From the NCBI GenBank assembly GCA_946894095.1, contig OX335655.1, positions 13,082,001 to 13,146,000 of the forward strand: 64,000 nucleotides of DNA, read 5' to 3'. Under the pieces are notes generated by a model. The model was not told the DNA's origin. It saw only the letters and a program-made list of their open reading frames with translations, and ran no database searches. A program made the position numbers and the translations under genes. This stretch comes from Incurvaria masculella. Taxonomy: Eukaryota; Arthropoda; Insecta; Lepidoptera; Incurvariidae. Below are positions 27,101 to 33,100 of this stretch, piece by piece; positions within the stretch are counted from its first letter, which is position 1, and every line of letters starts with the position of its first letter.

Positions 27101-30100
27101 TAAAAAGGCTCAAAGAAGCCACCAATTTACTACGAAGCAAGAAAGAGCAGCTGATTTCCGATCGTTCGGATCTCACGAAGAAGATAGACTCTTTGAAAGA
27201 TGAGCTCTCGAAGCAGGAGGTAAGTTCTACTATCCTTGTTATTCTTATACCTTCAGATAGGCTTTTTCGAACCTGACTTCAACCTGTTATCCAGGTAATA
27301 TCTTCCCCCAAGAGAATCTGTGTTAAAATTAATGACAATTTTAAGGTTCAAATTACTGAGGTTTTGTGTAATTTTCAGCTGGTTGGACCTATTTATCCAA
27401 CCTGAATTATGGTGTTTTCGTTAATTTTCTTCCCTCCATTAGGAGTAGATTTGTCAATTTTCTTAGGGCCGAGTGCACGAACGTACAAAAAATCAAAATC
27501 AACGTCAAAGTATAATCAAACATGTCTCTTTGTGTGGACAGTATGGAAGGAACTCTATGCGGATTACTAAAAGCGACGTGTTTGAACATTGATTAACTCG
27601 GCCGTCTCTTCGTGCAACCGGGGCTTAGTGGGTTCGATTACTTGCAACGAAGAAGTTCCGTCATAAAGCAAATGTAAAACCTAATACAGACAGGGCGTAA
27701 GATCAGCCATTGACATCTTGATATGAGAAATAATATTGATCGACTTTCATATGTAAGAATTATCAAGAATTAACACTTTAGAAATATGTTAAAGATATTT
27801 ATTTTTAAATAGCATATCATAAAGCATATTTGTTGGAGTTTTAACCAGTAGCTCCATAGGTTGTTCGGAGTACATATGTGTAACTCAGAGTGAGGATCAT
27901 CTCGGCCGCTCCCTTTCAGCTCTACAAGCGCGACCTGGACGACAACCGTAAGCTGCGCGCGGCAGCGGCGGAGGAGGCGGCGTGCGAGCGCGAGGTCGCG
28001 CAGCTGGAGGCAGCGGCGGGGGGCGTGGACCGCGCTTCCGTCGCCGGCAAGAGCGACCTCATCCGCCGCCAGACCGACATGTTTAAGGAGCGGGCCGAGA
28101 CCGAGGGCCGCATCAAAGAGTTACAGGTCAGTGTTGCCAACAACACTTCCCATTGTCGGGGACGGTGGATGGCTTGGACCGCGCCTCCGTCGCCGGCAAG
28201 AGCGACCTCATCCGCCGCCAAACCGACATGTTTAAGGAGCGGGCCGAGACCGAGGGCCGCATCAAAGAGTTACAGGTCAGTGTTGCCAACAACACTTCCC
28301 ATTGTCGGGGACGGTGGATGGCTTGGACCGCGCCTCCGTCGCCGGCAAGAGCGACCTCATCCGCCGCCAAACCGACATGTTTAAGGAGCAGGCCGAGACC
28401 GAGGGCCGCATCAAAGAGTTACAGGTCCGTGTTGCCAACAACACTTCCCATTGTCGGGGACGGTGGATGGCTTGGACCGCGCCTCCGTCGCCGGCAAGAG
28501 CGACCTCATCCGCCGCCAAACCGACATGTTTAAGGAGCAGGCCGAGACCGAGGGCCGCATCAAAGAGTTACAGGTCAGTGTTGCCAACAACACTTCCCAT
28601 TGTCGGGGACGGTGGATGGCTTGGACCGCGCCTCCGTCGCCGGCAAGAGCGACCTCATCCGCCGCCAAACCGACATGTTTAAGGAGCAGGCCGAGACCGA
28701 GGGCCGCATCAAAGAGTTACAGGTCAGTGTTGCCAACAACACTTCCCATTGTCGGGGACGGTGGATGGCTTGGACCGCGCCTCCGTCGCCGGCAAGAGCG
28801 ACCTCATCCGCCGCCAGACCGACATGTTTAAGGAGCGGGCCGAGACCGAGGGCCGCATCAAAGAGTTACAGGTCAGTGTTGGCAACAACACTTCCCATTG
28901 TCGGGGACGGTGGATGGCTTGGACCGCGCCTCCGTCGCCGGCAAGAGCGACCTCATCCGCCGCCAGACCGACATGTTTAAGGAGCGGGCCGAGACCGAGG
29001 GCCGCATCAAAGAGTTACAGGTCAGTGTTGCCAACAACACTTCCCATTGTCGGGGACGGTGGATGGCTTGGACCGCGCCTCCGTCGCCGGCAAGAGCGAC
29101 CTCATCCGCCGCCAGACCGACATGTTTAAGGAGCGGGCCGAGACCGAGGGCCGCATCAAAGAGTTACAGGTCAGTGTTGCCAACAACACTTCCCATTGTC
29201 GGGGACGGTGGATGGCTTGGACCGCGCCTCCGTCGCCGGCAAGAGCGACCTCATCTGCCGCCAGACCGACATGTTTAAGGAGCGGGCCGAGACCGAGGGC
29301 CGCATCAAAGAGTTACAGGTCAGTGTTGCCAACAACACTTCCCATTGTCGGGGACGGTGGATGGCTTGGACCGCGCCTCCGTCGCCGGCAAGAGCGACCT
29401 CATCTGCCGCCAGACCGACATGTTTAAGGAGCGGGCCGAGACCGAGGGCCGCATCAAAGAGTTACAGGTCAGTGTTGCCAACAACACTTCCCATTGTCGG
29501 GGACGGTGGATGGCTTGGACCGCGCCTCCGTCGCCGGCAAGAGCGACCTCATCCGCCGCCAGACCGACATGTTTAAGGAGCGGGCCGAGACCGAGGGCCG
29601 CATCAAAGAGTTACAGGTCAGTGTTGCCAACAACACTTCCCATTGTCGGGGACGGTGGATGGCTTGGACCGCGCCTCCGTCGCCGGCAAGAGCGACCTCA
29701 TCCGCCGCCAGACCGACATGTTTAAGGAGCGGGCCGAGACCGAGGGCCGCATCAAAGAGTTACAGGTCAGTGTTGCCAACAACACTTCCCATTGTCGGGG
29801 ACGGTGGATGGCTTGGACCGCGCCTCCGTCGCCGGCAAGAGCGACCTCATCCGCCGCCAGACCGACATGTTTAAGGAGCGGGCCGAGACCGAGGGCCGCA
29901 TCAAAGAGTTACAGGTCCGTGTTGCCAACAACACTTCCCATTGTCGGGGACGGTGGATGGCTTGGACCGCGCCTCCGTCGCCGGCAAGAGCGACCTCATC
30001 CGCCGCCAAACCGACATGTTCAAGGAGCAGGCCGAGAACTAGGGCCGCCTCAAAGAGTTGCAGGTCAATGTTGCCAGCAACACTTCCCGTTGTCGGGGAC

Positions 30101-33100
30101 GGTGGGTGGCGTGGACCATGCCTCCACCGGTGGATGGCAAGGACCTCTACTGCTGCCAGACCGACATTTGTTTTAAAATTTTCGATTTCTAATACTAGTA
30201 TGAAAACATAGTATTTCGTAATAGGAATCGCACTGCATTAACAAAAAGTTCTAAAGTAGACATTTTTTAAAATAAATGTGAAAATCTACATTCGGATCGA
30301 TGCGATAAAATTGGCGGCGGCGCACAGTCAGCTGCGAGACAGCAAACGCATGACCTTGGCAGTGGCGCGTACACATGGCGTGCTTACACCATTCCAAAGA
30401 GAAGTTGTCGCTGAGGTATAAGTTTGGATGAAATTTCCTATATTTGTTTTACTATTTTAGATTTAATTTTTAAATACCATAAAATGATCAGTATACGAAA
30501 TAGTTAAATAATCGGCATTAAAATAGTAATGTCGCGAAAAAAATTAACACCGTGTATACGACTAGCTAAGGTGTCCGGCTCCACTCGGGTCAATATCTTG
30601 ACAACAGCGTCACCTACCGGGTCCAATTGTAAATATAAACCACTCCAGTACTGAGATGAACAAAACAAAATAAAAAGTATGATGGTTCAGCCGTTCTCGA
30701 GTTTGAGCGAGACTAAAGCATGGCAATTGATTTTTATGTAAAGATATTTTGCATATTGTTTGCAGCAAACAGTCAAGAGCAGCAAACTGGAACTGGAGCT
30801 GCCGGAAAACATCGAGCTCGAGGAAAAATATCGCCTCAAGTTCTACGAGCTACAGGTCATTGTCCTATCACCTACACTACTTCAGTACTGTCAACATCTA
30901 GGGCAAACAGCATTTATGAGAAGAGCGTGTACAATCGAATCACCCAATAAAAAAATATGACTAATTTGAGTCCAGTGGATGGTAAATAAACAATAAACAA
31001 AACAAACAAGTTTTTTTTATGTGACCGGATGGCTGATACCACACCTACTGTCATGATATTAGCTCAACACACCTCATGGGAACTAGGTGCCAAATCCCGA
31101 TTTGATATAGCTGCTTACAGCTATACCTCTCCATTCTCAACATAAGCTCATTACATCTCTACAACCCTCCCCTAATGCAGTTTGCTCTTTGTGTTCTCAA
31201 CATAAGCTCAAAACATCTCTACTATTCTTCCATAATGCAGTTTGCTCATTGTGTTCTCAACCAACATAAGTTCAATACACCTCTGCAATCCTCTCCTAAT
31301 GCAGTTTGCTCTCTGTGTTCTCAACATAAGCTCAATACATCTCTACCATCCAGTTTGATATTTGTGCTCTCAAAATAATCTTAATGCATCTGGACAATCT
31401 GCTGCTAATGCAGTTTTTACACATTACAGGATAAATCTCCAGGTACAGAATAAATATCCCCTTATTATTGCATGTATTGAATGACATATTTTAAAATGAT
31501 ATTGCAGGTGATCAAATCCCTGGACAAGGATATCAAGGACTACTCGAGCGCTATGGAGAAGTGCCTCATGCAATTTCACCGCGAGAAAATGGCCAACATC
31601 AATCTCATTATCCGGTATGTCTGCTCTTGAGTCTCTGTCTATTTTGAGATGTATGAATATTGACTACAGATGGAATAACCTGACTTACTTTGAACATTTT
31701 CATTTATTCCATTCCTAGCTATCTGCCATGAGCCTTTTGCATATTGTATACCTCTAATTTTCATTCATATTACATTACGGAAGATCCAAGTTTGACAGGA
31801 TTAGCATAAAGAGCTCTTCAGTAGCAATAATAGGATTTTTACTACCCGTCGTACTGGCGACTCGATGAACCCCTTAAATGGCTGAATCACTGGACCACTT
31901 GACCGACATGTACATCTGAACGAACAAGCCAACCTAAATGTATTTTTGGAAAAAGAAGCGAAGAACATCTTTTGCAATACAGTCTAAAAGTCTAAAAGTA
32001 AAAAAAAATGTCAAGTGATTAGGTAATTTATCAGGGGTTACATTACAGAGAGATGTGGAGGAAGATATACCGGGGCAATGACATCGACTACATCGAGATC
32101 AAGACTGGCGACACCGACACGGAGAAAGCCCGCCGCAAGTACGAGTACAGGGTGGTGCAGTGCAAGAACGGCGTGGAGATAGACATGCGCGGCCGCTGCA
32201 GCGCCGGGCAGAGAGTGCTCGCGTGCCTCATCATACGCCTCGCTCTCGCCGAGACATTCAGCACCAGGTGAGTACAGGGTGGTGTAGTGCAATAACGACA
32301 TGAAGATAGATATGCAGTGCCGGACAGAAAGTCTCACTTATTATACGCCTCACTCTCGCCTAGACGAACGGCATCAGATGAGTAACATGAGGTAGCACGA
32401 GAGTGTTGTGGTGATAGAAAGGCGCGGTCGCTGCAGCACCGCGCAGCTGCTTGCGTTCCTCATCATACGCCTCGTACTCGCATAGACATTGAGCACTGGG
32501 TACAGGGTGGTACATTTCTGTCTCCACGTGGAGTAAGTTTGTTCTTTTTGTAGAACGCATTAGTGCCGTCACTCCTATGACCTGCGCAGCGATGCGTTCG
32601 TCAATGTGCGAGAAATGTAGTTTTGGCCAGACAGGAGACATGTACTGGGTGTAAATTTAGATGACCTAAGGAATACAGCCAATGTCAGAAAAAACTGTCA
32701 GTCTCGGTAGCCCAATAGCGCAGCGCCTTGCGATTCGAAAAACTGGGTGAAAAACCTCTGAGCGCGGTTGGGTTTTGGATGGGTGACCATTTTCATTTGG
32801 CCGTGGTTCGTTTCCTCGTAAAACTGTAGGTCCGCTTACTTACTAGGTGGTAGGGTTAATTCCGCCCGTGTCGATGCCATCGCATTGAATGAACGATGGT
32901 CGAAACGGCAATGAAATTTTTCTGTGTTTTCCATCCTGGTCCTGGGATGGCACCTAGTGTGGTATCTTAGGCTAATATTTCATCAGCTCGGTATCAGCCA
33001 TCCATGTCCAGTTACCTTAAAAAGAATATCTTCATACATTGCAGCGCACAACCTCATTAAGCGAATCAATTTGTCCCACCAGGTTCGGCGTGCTGGCGCT

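Noticed and set aside
23801..30150. Regular repeats resembling a CRISPR array
   Set aside because: Units are contiguous without unique spacers, derive from RAD50 exons and lie in a eukaryotic gene.
28153..30211. A ladder of 126-codon ORFs, each starting with the same sequence at 149-bp steps
   Set aside because: They are frame artefacts of the tandem array, reading across the exon-tail copies in two frames; they are not genes or a repeat-protein family.
30300..30413. Coding-like segment with donor GAG|GTATAA between RAD50 exons
   Set aside because: The exons ending at 28126 and starting at 30766 join in phase and align contiguously with human RAD50. No proper acceptor precedes the segment in the needed phase.
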